This document shows positions 1-5,431 of a stretch of 5,548 nucleotides of DNA, piece after piece (the first letter of the stretch is position 1; each line of letters opens with the position of its first letter). The DNA is taken from the NCBI GenBank assembly GCA_902805485.1, contig CADCTM010000766.1, positions 2,378 through 7,925 on the forward strand, given 5' to 3'. The notes below the pieces were generated by a model. It was given only the letters and a program-made list of their open reading frames with translations, was not told the origin of the DNA and ran no database searches. This DNA comes from an uncultured Coleofasciculus sp. (GTDB lineage Bacteria > Cyanobacteriota > Cyanobacteriia > Cyanobacteriales > Coleofasciculaceae). The position numbers and the translations under genes were made by a program.

Positions 1-144
1 GCTTTGGGTCAGGCACTCACTGGTCAGATTTTTTGCTTGCAAGCACTGATTGCTCTGTGCCCAACTTGTGGTACCTCCGAGAACGACACCAGTGATGCTA
101 CAGGTAGCAATCAGAAGGAAGAAGCGGTGATTTTTTCTATCCAT
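1..144 (-). CDS. N-terminus of a secreted protein of unknown function (partial, runs off the left edge)
   Basis: The minus strand is open from an ATG at 144-142 to the window edge, giving 48 codons with no stop. The product begins with a typical Sec signal peptide. There is a charged n-region MDRKNHR (1-7), a hydrophobic core of about FFLLIATC to VVLGG (8-24), and a likely signal peptidase I site after TTSWA (25-29), before QS. The mature start, QSNQCLQAKNLTSECL, has two cysteines ten residues apart (34 and 44), which could form a disulphide outside the cytoplasm. Cys15 is a poor lipobox candidate because Thr precedes it. The start is supported by the signal peptide; no in-frame ATG lies just upstream and no strong ribosome binding site is visible. 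The family is not recognisable from 48 residues. Export to the periplasm or outside is inferred. Confidence 0.6.
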   Translation of the reverse strand, partial: MDRKNHRFFLLIATCSITGVVLGGTTSWAQSNQCLQAKNLTSECLTQS

Positions 145-460
145 AGATAGATGTATGAATTTCCATAATTGGTAAACCTTCTCTCTACTTTACCTATCTC
201 TTCGCAAAATGCAAGCTTGCTTCACACAATCTTTGATTTTGTTCTTCGCTACCTGACTCGCCCAATCTCCCCAGCTATGGTAAGTATACTCATCCCTAGT
301 TACCAATGAGGCAACGGATTCGGCTAACGGATTTAACTCATAGCGAAGCGGTAGCGAGTCTTCGCCTCTTGGGGCGGCGCCTGCCGTAGGATGCAAGGGA
401 GGGCTGTAGGGCTTCCGAAGCGTCTGAGTTGCTGTTTCGTGATTCTTAATGAACCAATGA
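145..460. other. 316-bp spacer between sppA and the secreted-protein gene
   Basis: Apart from the doubtful 190-495 frame, this stretch holds no supported gene. Its middle (about 343-390) is about 71% GC and looks like a dispersed cyanobacterial repeat, while the flanks are AT-richer. I saw no stem followed by a T-run that would serve as an intrinsic terminator for sppA. The 45 bp just before the secreted-protein start contain no recognisable promoter pair. Confidence 0.6.
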
Positions 461-495
461 CTAATCAAGCCGCCAGTTAAAGGGCAAACGGGCAT
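190..495 (-). CDS. Doubtful 101-codon frame overlapping the sppA 3' end
   Basis: This frame starts with an ATG at 495-493, inside the last codons of sppA (35-nt overlap in another frame), and ends with TAA at 192-190. The first half is proline-rich and unnatural. Residues about 36-53 are read straight through the GC-rich repeat-like patch, which argues against a real gene. The second half, from about YELNPLAES to the end, looks more protein-like: it has an aromatic stretch YTYHSWGDW (about 71-79) and then a Lys/Ala-rich, probably helical tail. I see no ribosome binding site at 495 and no good start codon in the second half alone. It may be a chance frame, or the remnant of a small gene whose 5' part was replaced by the repeat. 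I recognise no family. Confidence 0.2.
   Translation of the reverse strand: MPVCPLTGGLISHWFIKNHETATQTLRKPYSPPLHPTAGAAPRGEDSLPLRYELNPLAESVASLVTRDEYTYHSWGDWASQVAKNKIKDCVKQACILRRDR
342..391. repeat. GC-rich repeat-like patch with an inverted repeat
   Basis: About 71% GC over 343-390. GCGAAG (343-348) and CTTCGC (360-365) form a 6-bp inverted repeat with an 11-nt spacer. The palindrome GGCGCC lies just downstream, within the GC run at 371-382. The sequence CGGTAGCGAGTC (349-360) recurs at 5461-5472 with one mismatch. Patches of this kind (GCGAAG, TTCGCC, GGCGGCGCC) are common as dispersed short repeats in filamentous cyanobacteria. Assigning this one to such a family is inference; only the second partial copy in the window supports it directly. 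Confidence 0.4.
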
Positions 496-2278
496 AAATT
501 CCTCTGGGATCGTTCATTGATTGGAGGACGACTAAATCAGCTTTGATCTTCAAAAACTCAGCGGTTAAGGGATCGGGACGCTTTGTGTTTTCGAGGGCTT
601 GATCATTAGTCAGTGTTTCCAAAATGCGTTTTTCCAGACTACGAGTTTTTGGATATTCTTCAAGTTCCCAATTGCTGCCTAAGTTAGCTTGTTTGGCAGC
701 ATACTTGATCGCATCTTCTATCCCTCCAATCTCATCCACCAAACCCAGTCGTTTCGCATCTTTACCCGCCCAAACTCGTCCCTGAGCAATCTGTGCTACC
801 TTCGGTTTCGGCAATTTCCGCGCCTGTGCTACCTTATCAAGGAACTGATTATAAATCTGGTTCACTGATTTTTGGGTGATCGCTAATTCTTGCGGTGTCT
901 TAGGACGAGAAACCGTTGTACTATCAGCATAGCGAGCTGTCTTGACAACATCCCAGTTAAGACCATTCGCGTTCCCTAATTTTTGGACATTAAACTGCAA
1001 ACCAAACACGCCGATTGAACCTGTAATCGTATTCGGTTCGGCAAAAATATGACTGCTGCCCGTAGCAATCCAATAGCCCCCAGAAGCAGCATAATCGCCC
1101 ATTGAAACAATAACAGGCTTTTTCTGGCGAGTGAGCCGAACCTCCCGCAAAATCTCCTCAGACGCAGTAACGCTGCCTCCAGGACTATTAACCCGCAGCA
1201 CTACCGCCTTAACATCATCATCCAGTCGCAATTGCCGCAGTTGTCTGGCAAAGCTACTGCCGCCCAATTGCCCAGCGCCGCCTTGACCATCAACAATTTC
1301 ACCTTCAGCATAGGCTACGCCAATTTTATTTTCAGAAGAGCGTTTCTTGAGGTCTTTATCTTCAACATTGGCGTAGGTCGTGAGGCGAATTTGCCGGAAG
1401 GACTTATCTTTCTCACGACTCCCGGTTAATTTTTTCAAGTCAGTGACTACCTCATCCAGGTAGGCGACTTTATCTACTAAACGCCGAGTTTTCGCCTCGC
1501 TTGCTGTCAACTCGCCTTGGCTATCTGCGATCGCTTGTAACTGATTTGGTGTAATTTTGCGACTCTTACCAACAGTCCCTAGAAATTCACTCCAAAGCGT
1601 ACCCAATAAGGCTTGTGTTTGTTGGCGATTCTCTAAACTTAACTTCTTAAGAATAAACGGTTCAACCGCTGATTTATATTTTCCAACTCGGATTACTTGA
1701 ACACCAACCCCATATTTCTCCAATGCGCCGGTGTAGAATACGGGCTGAGAGCTAAAGCCATTGAGTTGCAAACTTCCCATCGGGTTAAGCACGAGGGTAT
1801 CTGCCACCGAACTAAGGTAATATTGCGGTTTTCTCAACTCAACATCGTAAGCAATAATTTTCTTCCCAGCGGCACGGAAACGTTCCATTGCTTCCCGTAC
1901 CTCTTTAAGTGTTGCAAAGCCGGTGTCACTACCTGCTGAGTTGCGACTGCCATCTAGGTACAAGGCAACAATTCGCTTGTCACGGCGTGCCTTTTCTAAG
2001 CTATCCAAAACAGTACGCAGAGTAACGCTATTTGTTTCGTCACCCGATAATGCTTCCCCAAGTGCCTCACGAGTACTTGAGGTGGGGTCACTATCGGTGA
2101 TCTTCAAAGACAAATCATAAACCAGTACTGACTTATCTTTAACTTGCGGACCCTCATCTCTCAATGCCGCCGTAACGAGTAAAAATATCAGTCCACTGGT
2201 TCCTAAAGTAAAAAATAAGATAAGCCCTGCAAGGCTTCCGACTGTACTGGCTAAGGTTTGTTTAAAAAATTGACGCAT
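461..2278 (-). CDS. sppA: Signal peptide peptidase SppA, long (67K) form
   Basis: SppA is a membrane-anchored serine/lysine peptidase (family S49) that degrades cleaved signal peptides and other membrane-associated peptides. The 605 residues match the long bacterial form with two tandem S49 domains; E. coli SppA is 618 residues. A hydrophobic segment at about 12-38 should anchor the protein, with the catalytic part outside the cytoplasm. The N-terminal domain carries RVGKYKSAVEPF (197-208), where Lys202 aligns with the catalytic lysine of E. coli SppA (K209). The C-terminal domain carries NSPGGSVTASEE (364-375) and GDYAASGGYW (394-403), where Ser399 is the expected nucleophile (E. coli S409). 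GSIGVFG (420-426) and GRVWAGKDAKRLGLVDEIGG (500-519) are further family motifs. Both catalytic residues are present and the frame is intact. The start is the ATG at 2278-2276, just before the membrane segment; no strong Shine-Dalgarno is visible. In Synechocystis the long SppA1 is light-responsive and linked to phycobilisome linker turnover, so a similar role here is plausible but inferred. Confidence 0.95.
   Translation of the reverse strand: MRQFFKQTLASTVGSLAGLILFFTLGTSGLIFLLVTAALRDEGPQVKDKSVLVYDLSLKITDSDPTSSTREALGEALSGDETNSVTLRTVLDSLEKARRDKRIVALYLDGSRNSAGSDTGFATLKEVREAMERFRAAGKKIIAYDVELRKPQYYLSSVADTLVLNPMGSLQLNGFSSQPVFYTGALEKYGVGVQVIRVGKYKSAVEPFILKKLSLENRQQTQALLGTLWSEFLGTVGKSRKITPNQLQAIADSQGELTASEAKTRRLVDKVAYLDEVVTDLKKLTGSREKDKSFRQIRLTTYANVEDKDLKKRSSENKIGVAYAEGEIVDGQGGAGQLGGSSFARQLRQLRLDDDVKAVVLRVNSPGGSVTASEEILREVRLTRQKKPVIVSMGDYAASGGYWIATGSSHIFAEPNTITGSIGVFGLQFNVQKLGNANGLNWDVVKTARYADSTTVSRPKTPQELAITQKSVNQIYNQFLDKVAQARKLPKPKVAQIAQGRVWAGKDAKRLGLVDEIGGIEDAIKYAAKQANLGSNWELEEYPKTRSLEKRILETLTNDQALENTKRPDPLTAEFLKIKADLVVLQSMNDPRGIYARLPFNWRLD
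1527..1534. repeat. HIP1 octamer in sppA
   Basis: GCGATCGC is the highly iterated palindrome found across many cyanobacterial genomes. Five copies in 5.5 kb is about 60 times chance expectation and is the best single clue to the host lineage. This copy lies within sppA coding sequence (about codons 249-251). Confidence 0.9.
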
Positions 2279-2491
2279 TTGGGATGAAGAGTAGTAGGGA
2301 GTAATAAGAAGTATCTATTGGGGCAGTGTCCTCACTCTCATCTGTGGCAGTGGCTGCTCCGGAGTAAGCAGGGCGATGCCCCCGTACCTGCCCCAGAGTA
2401 CTTAGGACAGGGAACTGTTGAAAGGGAATGAGAGCTTTAATAATCTTATTTTTGACGCAATGATTAATTTGTAATTCCAATGCCAACTTCT
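2279..2491. other. 213-bp spacer between fni and sppA, with a GC-rich structured patch
   Basis: Read in the sppA direction, this spacer starts AT-rich (about 2491-2415) and then becomes GC-rich (about 65% over 2341-2400). On the minus strand GGGGCA occurs twice (2394-2389 and 2382-2377), and its complement TGCCCC lies nearer sppA (2325-2320). Between them is the palindrome CTCCGGAG (2357-2364), flanked by CTGCT (2354-2358) and AGCAG (2367-2371). The stretch could fold in the sppA leader RNA, or be a dispersed repeat. A frame open across it begins with TTG, has no family features and ends inside sppA; I treat it as noncoding. I saw no clear promoter pair or terminator. Confidence 0.4.
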
Positions 2492-3520
2492 TTATGCTAA
2501 CTTCTGTAAGGCGTTAGAAGACTTGAGCTGAGATAGGGTAGCATTACCTGTACACAGGAGGACTGTGGTTATTTCTGCGATTAATAGCTGTACTAAGGCA
2601 TCAACCGCCTCTACAGACTGGGACGCGGCTTGCAGGAAAGGCAATGCTAAACCGGAAATATCGGCTCCTAATGCGATCGCTTTTGCTACATCTAAACCAT
2701 TCCGCAACCCTCCCGATGCAATTAAGGGAATTTCTGAATTGAATGCCCGAATACTGGTAATACATTCGGCAGTAGGTAAACCCCAGTCAGCAAAGGTTTG
2801 CCCTAATTGATGCTGATGAGCGTTTTTGGCGCGTTCACTTTCCACTTTTGCCCAAGATGTTCCTCCTGCACCCGCTACATCAATCGCACTCACACCCGCC
2901 TCGATTAATTTCTGTGCCATTGCCGCTGAGATGCCATTCCCCACTTCTTTGACAATTACTGGTACGGGCATCTTATTGCATACGAATTCGATTTTGTCAA
3001 GCAAGCCTCGAAAATTTGTATCACCATTAGGTTGAATACATTCTTGTAAAGGATTGAGGTGCAAAATTAAGGCATCCGCTTGGCAGATATCAACAACACG
3101 CCGACACTGATCAACTCCATAACTGTAGTTAAGTTGGACAGCGCCGATGTTAGCAAATAACAGGATATCAGGAGCAAGCGATCGCACATTAAAAGTATCA
3201 GCAACTTGGGGATTTTCCACCGCTACCCTTTGGGAACCAACCCCCATCGCCAGTTTGTACTGTTGTGCCACTTGAGCTAAACGAAAATTAATCGTTTTTG
3301 CCTCTTCGGTACCGCCAGTCATCGAAGAAATTAGCAGGGGCGCTCCTAGTAACTTTCCCAGAAACAGCGTCTTCAGGTCAATCTCACTGCGGTTGAGTTC
3401 TGGTAAACAACAATGGGTGAAGCGGTAGCGTTCCAAGCCATTTGTATTTGCCTTGAATTGTACATCTTCATCCAGACAAATCCGTAGGTGGTCTGCCTTC
3501 CGCGTCTGGGTTTCTCTCAT
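2492..3520 (-). CDS. fni: Type 2 isopentenyl-diphosphate delta-isomerase (FMN- and NAD(P)H-dependent)
   Basis: The enzyme interconverts isopentenyl and dimethylallyl diphosphate in the cytosol, using reduced FMN and Mg2+. It balances the two building blocks for carotenoids, the phytol chain and quinones. The 342 residues match the family length and form a TIM barrel. Motifs in order: RKADHL (7-12), SSMTGG (65-70, flavin/phosphate region), GVGSQR (93-98), HLNPLQE (154-160; Gln159 near the substrate double bond and Glu160 as Mg2+ ligand in the family), KEVGNGIS (191-198), DVAGAGGTSWAKVES (214-228), and the FMN-phosphate loops ASGGLRNG (268-275) and GADISGLALPFL (285-296). All hallmark residues are present. 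The start is the ATG at 3520-3518, just before the conserved RKADHL motif; only a weak ribosome binding site precedes it. Cyanobacteria make both isomers by the MEP pathway, so the enzyme tunes their ratio. The Synechocystis homologue is a proven type 2 isomerase. Confidence 0.95.
   Translation of the reverse strand: MRETQTRKADHLRICLDEDVQFKANTNGLERYRFTHCCLPELNRSEIDLKTLFLGKLLGAPLLISSMTGGTEEAKTINFRLAQVAQQYKLAMGVGSQRVAVENPQVADTFNVRSLAPDILLFANIGAVQLNYSYGVDQCRRVVDICQADALILHLNPLQECIQPNGDTNFRGLLDKIEFVCNKMPVPVIVKEVGNGISAAMAQKLIEAGVSAIDVAGAGGTSWAKVESERAKNAHQHQLGQTFADWGLPTAECITSIRAFNSEIPLIASGGLRNGLDVAKAIALGADISGLALPFLQAASQSVEAVDALVQLLIAEITTVLLCTGNATLSQLKSSNALQKLA
2673..2680. repeat. HIP1 octamer in fni
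   Basis: GCGATCGC within fni codons of the conserved AKAIALGAD region, near residues 281-283. It contributes to the Ala-Ile-Ala codons and needs no explanation beyond the genome-wide HIP1 abundance. Confidence 0.9.
3178..3185. repeat. HIP1 octamer in fni (second copy)
   Basis: GCGATCGC within fni, just after the codons for NV in the DTFNVRSLAPD stretch (about residues 112-115). It is the second copy inside this one gene. Confidence 0.9.
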
Positions 3521-3571
3521 ATCTCAATTTAATAGGGGCGGGTTGTTTGATCTTTTCTTGATTGTGCCATT

Positions 3572-3592
3572 GAAGTAAGTCCGGACTTCTTC
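3572..3592. repeat. Palindrome between pyrR and fni
   Basis: AAGTCCGGACTT (3577-3588) is a perfect 12-bp palindrome. On the minus strand it extends to GAAG and CTTC outer arms with a single bulged A, so an RNA hairpin of about 8 bp with a CCGG loop could form 17 nt after the pyrR stop. No T-run follows in the direction of transcription, so it does not look like an intrinsic terminator. It could be an intercistronic stabilising hairpin or a protein-binding site in front of fni; nothing visible decides between these. Confidence 0.4.
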
Positions 3593-3608
3593 GCTCAATA
3601 CTTAACAC

Positions 3609-4145
3609 TCAGTGCTTAATTAACTCCACCGCATCACGTCCATCAACATCTTGTAAATAAACCTTGACTTGTTCTTCGGCGGCAGTGGGTAGTTGCTTGC
3701 CTGTAAAATCTGGACGAATGGGTAACTCGCGATGTCCTCGGTCAACTAAAACTAATAAACGAATCACTTGAGGTCTACCATATTCAGTCACCGCATTTAA
3801 TGCCGCGCGAATGGTACGCCCTTTATAAAGGACATCATCCACTAACACAACAGTTTTACCAGCAAGATCGAAAGGCATCTCGGTTTTTTCTGGTGTCCGT
3901 ACGTCAATTTGATCAAGATCGTCCCGATAAAAGGTAACATCAATTGCTCCCACTGGCACTTGCACCTTTTCTAGGGCTTCAATTTGACGCGCTAGCTGAT
4001 GAGCCAGAGGAACACCCCGCGTGTAAATGCCGATAAGCACGAGTTGAGACAAATCTCCAGATTTTTCAATCACTTGAGAAGCTAAACGGGTGACGGTACG
4101 GCGTAGTTCTTGGGATGAGAGGATTTCAATTATTTGAGTCGGCAT
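3609..4145 (-). CDS. pyrR: PyrR: uracil phosphoribosyltransferase and pyrimidine regulator
   Basis: PyrR makes UMP from uracil and PRPP, and in several bacteria also binds pyr mRNA in response to UMP/UTP. The 178 residues match the usual length (about 180). It has the type I phosphoribosyltransferase fold: IGIYTRGVPLA (38-48) near the start of the core, then the PRPP-binding motif VVLVDDVLYKGRTIRAALN (99-117) with the acidic pair Asp103-Asp104, and the PyrR-specific DRGHRELPIRPDFTGK (135-150). The C-terminus EQVKVYL (158-164) is also typical. The start is the ATG at 4145-4143, directly followed by the expected N-terminal helix; the sequence before it gives no clear Shine-Dalgarno. No other pyr genes are nearby and I found no copy of the Bacillus-type PyrR recognition loop, so target regulation in trans cannot be inferred. 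A perfect inverted repeat overlaps the start codon (4141-4201) and might allow control of pyrR translation. Confidence 0.95.
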   Translation of the reverse strand: MPTQIIEILSSQELRRTVTRLASQVIEKSGDLSQLVLIGIYTRGVPLAHQLARQIEALEKVQVPVGAIDVTFYRDDLDQIDVRTPEKTEMPFDLAGKTVVLVDDVLYKGRTIRAALNAVTEYGRPQVIRLLVLVDRGHRELPIRPDFTGKQLPTAAEEQVKVYLQDVDGRDAVELIKH

Positions 4146-4201
4146 CCTGAGTAATTGGTTTAGTAGTTAATTCGATGCACATATAAATAGTGCAGGATGC
4201 C
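4141..4201 (-). promoter_or_regulatory. Inverted repeat masking the pyrR start codon (candidate leader switch)
   Basis: GGCATCCTG (4141-4149) and CAGGATGCC (4193-4201) are perfect 9-bp complements separated by 43 nt. On the pyrR mRNA the downstream arm contains the AUG itself, so pairing would hide the start codon. The upstream arm partly overlaps a second hairpin, TGCCAT (4198-4203) with ATGGCA (4217-4222), so the two folds are mutually exclusive. An AT-rich stretch at about 4180-4190 (minus: CTATTTATATG) could be a -10 element. If transcription starts downstream of it, the upstream arm would not be in the RNA and the repeat would act only at DNA level or in read-through transcripts from cbiB. 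Confidence 0.35.
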
Positions 4202-4226
4202 ATTTTCTTGTCCGAGATGGCAAGTA

Positions 4227-5231
4227 TTAAACAATTAAATTTACGCCAACTATAAAGGATAGGCTCAGGCTTAAAATGGCGATCGCTAACCAAATCAAAA
4301 AGCAATACCTAGTTAGTGTCAAAGCTTGCTCTATTTTCGCGGGTGTAATCGGGTAAATCGGGTTACCCAAAAGCGGTTTTTGTTTAGCAACGCCTTTGTA
4401 GCAATTGGTTCCCCCTACCTGAACACCTAAAACTGCCGCATACGCGCACTCACTCCAACCGGAGTTAGGACTAGGATCTTTAATTGCATCTCGACGGCAC
4501 AACTGCCAAACTTGTTGGGGTTTCCCTGACAAAAGTGCTAAAGTCATCACGGTTAAGCGACAAGGTATCCAGGTCAGGCGGTCTTCGAGTTGAGCGCTAA
4601 ACCAGCCTAAATCGGTATAAGGCTCGTTACGATAGCCAATCATTGAATCTAAAGTGCTGGCAGCTTTGTACGCTAGGGCGAGGGGAACAGAGCCGACTGG
4701 GGGGAAAAATGCGCCAACAATGGCATAAAATAAAGGCGCCATTACGCCATCGGTAGCATTTTCGGTTACGGTTTCCAGAATAGCGCGGAGGATTTCGGGT
4801 TCATCCAGTTTGTCTGTATCGCGTCCGACATATTGGCTTAATTTGGAACGTGCTTGATCTAACTGTCTATAAGTTAGTGGTTGTAAGACTTCGACTGCTG
4901 CTATTCGCAAACTCTTCCCGGCAAAACAGCTTGCTACCATGACAATCTCGATTACAATCCCCAACAGGGGATGAAGCCAGCTTGCAGCTCGAATGATTAA
5001 CCATCCGACTATTCCACTGCCGATGATTAATCCGATGCCTAGCACGACACCAGCTAAACGGCGTTGTCGCGGACTGTTGAAGCGCTTGAGAACAAACTCA
5101 GTGTAGTGAGAAATTGCCCAACCCATAACTTGCACAGGATGTGGTAAAGCCCAGGGGTCGCCAATCAGGTAATCTAAGGTGGCAGCCACGAGTAAAACGG
5201 CTGGTACTGTATTTATTGCGATCGCATTCAT
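4227..5231 (-). CDS. cbiB: Adenosylcobinamide-phosphate synthase CbiB/CobD
   Basis: This inner-membrane enzyme attaches the aminopropanol (phosphate) arm to adenosylcobyric acid, giving adenosylcobinamide (phosphate), in the late steps of cobamide synthesis. The 334 residues fit the family (about 310-335). Family motifs in order: LDYLIGDPWALPHPVQ (19-34), ETVTENATDGVMAPLFY (153-169), AYKAASTLDSMIGY (187-200) and KDPSPNSGWSECAYAAVLGV (251-270), followed by QVGGTNCYKG. Hydrophobic membrane segments are visible at about 8-23, 60-81, 86-104, 164-184 and 305-331. The start is the ATG at 5231-5229, supported by AGGAA five bases upstream. Cyanobacteria generally make pseudocobalamin, so the pathway end product is probably that (established for several species, inferred here). 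No other cob/cbi gene is in the window. The enzyme is called CobD in the Pseudomonas nomenclature, which is not the Salmonella CobD decarboxylase. Confidence 0.95.
   Translation of the reverse strand: MNAIAINTVPAVLLVAATLDYLIGDPWALPHPVQVMGWAISHYTEFVLKRFNSPRQRRLAGVVLGIGLIIGSGIVGWLIIRAASWLHPLLGIVIEIVMVASCFAGKSLRIAAVEVLQPLTYRQLDQARSKLSQYVGRDTDKLDEPEILRAILETVTENATDGVMAPLFYAIVGAFFPPVGSVPLALAYKAASTLDSMIGYRNEPYTDLGWFSAQLEDRLTWIPCRLTVMTLALLSGKPQQVWQLCRRDAIKDPSPNSGWSECAYAAVLGVQVGGTNCYKGVAKQKPLLGNPIYPITPAKIEQALTLTRYCFLIWLAIAILSLSLSFIVGVNLIV
4279..4286. repeat. HIP1 octamer near the cbiB 3' end
   Basis: GCGATCGC lies within the codons for the last hydrophobic segment of CbiB (near residues 316-318, Ala-Ile-Ala), about 50 bp before the stop codon. 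Confidence 0.9.
5218..5225. repeat. HIP1 octamer at the cbiB start
   Basis: GCGATCGC forms codons 3-5 of cbiB (Ala-Ile-Ala), six bases after the start codon. It therefore sits in the translation initiation region and may have shaped the protein's first residues. Confidence 0.9.
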
Positions 5232-5236
5232 CTAAA

Positions 5237-5241
5237 TTCCT
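5237..5241 (-). promoter_or_regulatory. Shine-Dalgarno sequence of cbiB
   Basis: On the minus strand AGGAA is followed by TTTAG and then the ATG at 5231, a 5-nt spacing. It is the clearest ribosome binding site in the window and fixes the cbiB start; the other genes lack a comparable one. Confidence 0.65.
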
Positions 5242-5327
5242 AAGCCGACCCCGCTCAGGCTTGAACAGTTTTGACTTGCTAATAGCAGTTTAAGGGGTGA
5301 CGGTTACAACAACTACTCACTAATGCC

Positions 5328-5341
5328 GTAGGGACTATTAC
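5328..5341. promoter_or_regulatory. Candidate NtcA-type site (GTA-N8-TAC) upstream of cbiB
   Basis: GTA (5328-5330), eight bases, then TAC (5339-5341) matches the full consensus of the cyanobacterial nitrogen regulator NtcA. It lies about 97 bp before the cbiB start, in noncoding DNA. NtcA-activated promoters normally have a TAN3T -10 box about 22 bp downstream; I do not see a good one at that spacing on the minus strand. A full match is expected about once per 4 kb by chance, so this is only a candidate. Confidence 0.25.
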
Positions 5342-5346
5342 CTCAG

Positions 5347-5373
5347 ATAATTTTCCCGAAATTGGAAAATTAT
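5347..5373. repeat. Perfect 10-bp-arm dyad upstream of cbiB
   Basis: ATAATTTTCC (5347-5356) and GGAAAATTAT (5364-5373) are perfect complements around a 7-nt spacer. The dyad lies 59 bp after the stop of the upstream partial gene and 115 bp before cbiB. On neither strand is it followed by a T-run, and the arms are mostly A/T, so it is a poor intrinsic terminator. It could be a repressor operator or a weak hairpin. Confidence 0.45.
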
Positions 5374-5431
5374 TTAACGAAATCATCTCTTTTCTGGGTT
5401 TGTGTTTTTTTTGCGATCTTGAACGCTTAAA

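Noticed and set aside
8..144. Lipoprotein signal with lipidated Cys15 in the left-edge protein
   Set aside because: Thr at -1 is not accepted in a standard lipobox, and a longer hydrophobic core with an SWA cleavage site downstream fits better.
1232..2120. Three plus-strand frames of 65-80 codons (1232-1429, 1697-1939, 1923-2120)
   Set aside because: All lie antisense inside sppA, whose frame is intact with full family motifs; they are shadow frames.
2262..2486. 74-codon minus-strand frame between fni and sppA
   Set aside because: It starts with TTG, overlaps the sppA start, runs through the GC-rich intergenic patch and shows no domain or natural protein character.
2565..3035. Two plus-strand frames (2565-2810 and 2826-3035)
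   Set aside because: They are antisense to conserved fni coding sequence and have no ribosome binding site or family features.
3601..3616. CACT/AGTG small inverted repeat around the pyrR stop codon
   Set aside because: The arms are only 4 bp and partly within coding sequence; too short to separate from chance.
4198..4222. Hairpin TGCCAT/ATGGCA as a terminator for cbiB
   Set aside because: The stem is only 6 bp and no T-run follows on the minus strand. It is kept only as a possible competing fold in the pyrR leader.
4146..4226. Bacillus-type PyrR attenuator upstream of pyrR
   Set aside because: I found neither the conserved PyrR recognition loop nor a terminator stem with a T-run in this spacer.
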